This document shows positions 4,892 to 5,138 of a stretch of 5,138 bases of DNA, in pieces. Within the stretch, counting starts at the first letter, position 1. Each line of letters begins with the position of its first letter. Origin of the DNA: Gorillibacterium sp. (GTDB lineage: Bacteria > Bacillota > Bacilli > Paenibacillales > NBRC-103111); NCBI GenBank assembly GCA_014380705.1, contig JACMJI010000199.1, positions 1-5,138 on the forward strand. Reading direction: 5' to 3'. A model generated the notes under the pieces. That model did not search any database, had not been told where the DNA came from, and worked only from the letters and a program-made list of their open reading frames with translations. A program made the translations under genes and the position numbers.

Positions 4892-5138
4892 TCAATACCT
4901 CCGTTTTCTATCCTTGATTTCAGTTAAGAACTGTACATAATTCTCGTATCGCCAAGCCGCGATTTTTCCTTGTTCCACAGCTTCCTTGACCGCACAATTA
5001 GGTTCTTTATGGTGGACACAACCACGGAATCGACAGGCTTCTGTATAGGAGCGGAATTCACGGAAACAGCTGCCTAAATCCTCTGCTTCGAGCCCTTCAA
5101 AATCAAGCTGGCTAAAGCCTGGGGTATCCGCAACCCAA
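4892..5138 (-). CDS. rsgA: Ribosome small subunit biogenesis GTPase RsgA, C-terminal fragment (N-terminus beyond window)
   Basis: RsgA (CpgA/YloQ) is a circularly permuted GTPase that helps mature the 30S subunit. Only the last 81 codons lie in the window; the frame is open to the edge and ends in TGA at 4892-4894. The fragment begins WVADTPGFSQLDF, the G3 (DxPG) motif that comes late in the permuted G domain. It continues with the C-terminal zinc motif C-x4-C-x-H-x5-C (CRFRGCVHHKEPNC), then a helical basic tail ending KDRKRRY. All zinc ligands are present, so this end of the gene looks intact. It is directly followed by rpe, the same order as in B. subtilis, where it also lies beside the prkC/prpC kinase-phosphatase genes. 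Confidence 0.97.
   Translation of the reverse strand, partial: WVADTPGFSQLDFEGLEAEDLGSCFREFRSYTEACRFRGCVHHKEPNCAVKEAVEQGKIAAWRYENYVQFLTEIKDRKRRY

Overview
The window looks like a chromosomal segment of a spore-forming Firmicute of the order Bacillales, most likely Paenibacillus or a close relative. It matches the conserved rsgA-rpe-...-spoVM-rpmB-yloU-yloV block known from Bacillus subtilis, with rpmB on the opposite strand to its neighbours. It encodes a clear SpoVM peptide, which is found only in endospore formers. The genus assignment is inference from gene order and protein character; no database search was possible.

Layout from the right end, following the minus strand. The C-terminal end of rsgA (ribosome biogenesis GTPase) runs off the window at 5138. 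One base after its stop comes rpe (ribulose-phosphate 3-epimerase, TTG start). An 8-base overlap leads into a 90-residue unrecognised membrane protein gene. A terminator-like hairpin ends this group near 3867-3890. Next come two tandem copies of a ~94-base hairpin-forming repeat, and then spoVM, a 27-codon gene at 3504-3587. rpmB (ribosomal protein L28) is convergent with spoVM on the plus strand, and two terminator hairpins lie between them.

Left of rpmB is a divergent intergenic region with a good sigma-A-type promoter for each direction, a near-palindrome between the promoters, and a third copy of the repeat inside the predicted rpmB leader. Leftward on the minus strand follow yloU (Asp23/Gls24 family), yloV/fakA (DhaL-type fatty acid kinase subunit) and a DegV-family gene cut by the left window edge. 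DegV proteins (FakB) are the fatty-acid-binding partners of FakA, so the last two genes probably supply both parts of a fatty acid kinase that activates exogenous fatty acids for phospholipid synthesis.

Most of the coding content is ordinary core genome. The most unusual signal is the three-copy, two-hairpin repeat, with paired changes in its stems. It lies in sense orientation upstream of both rpmB and spoVM.
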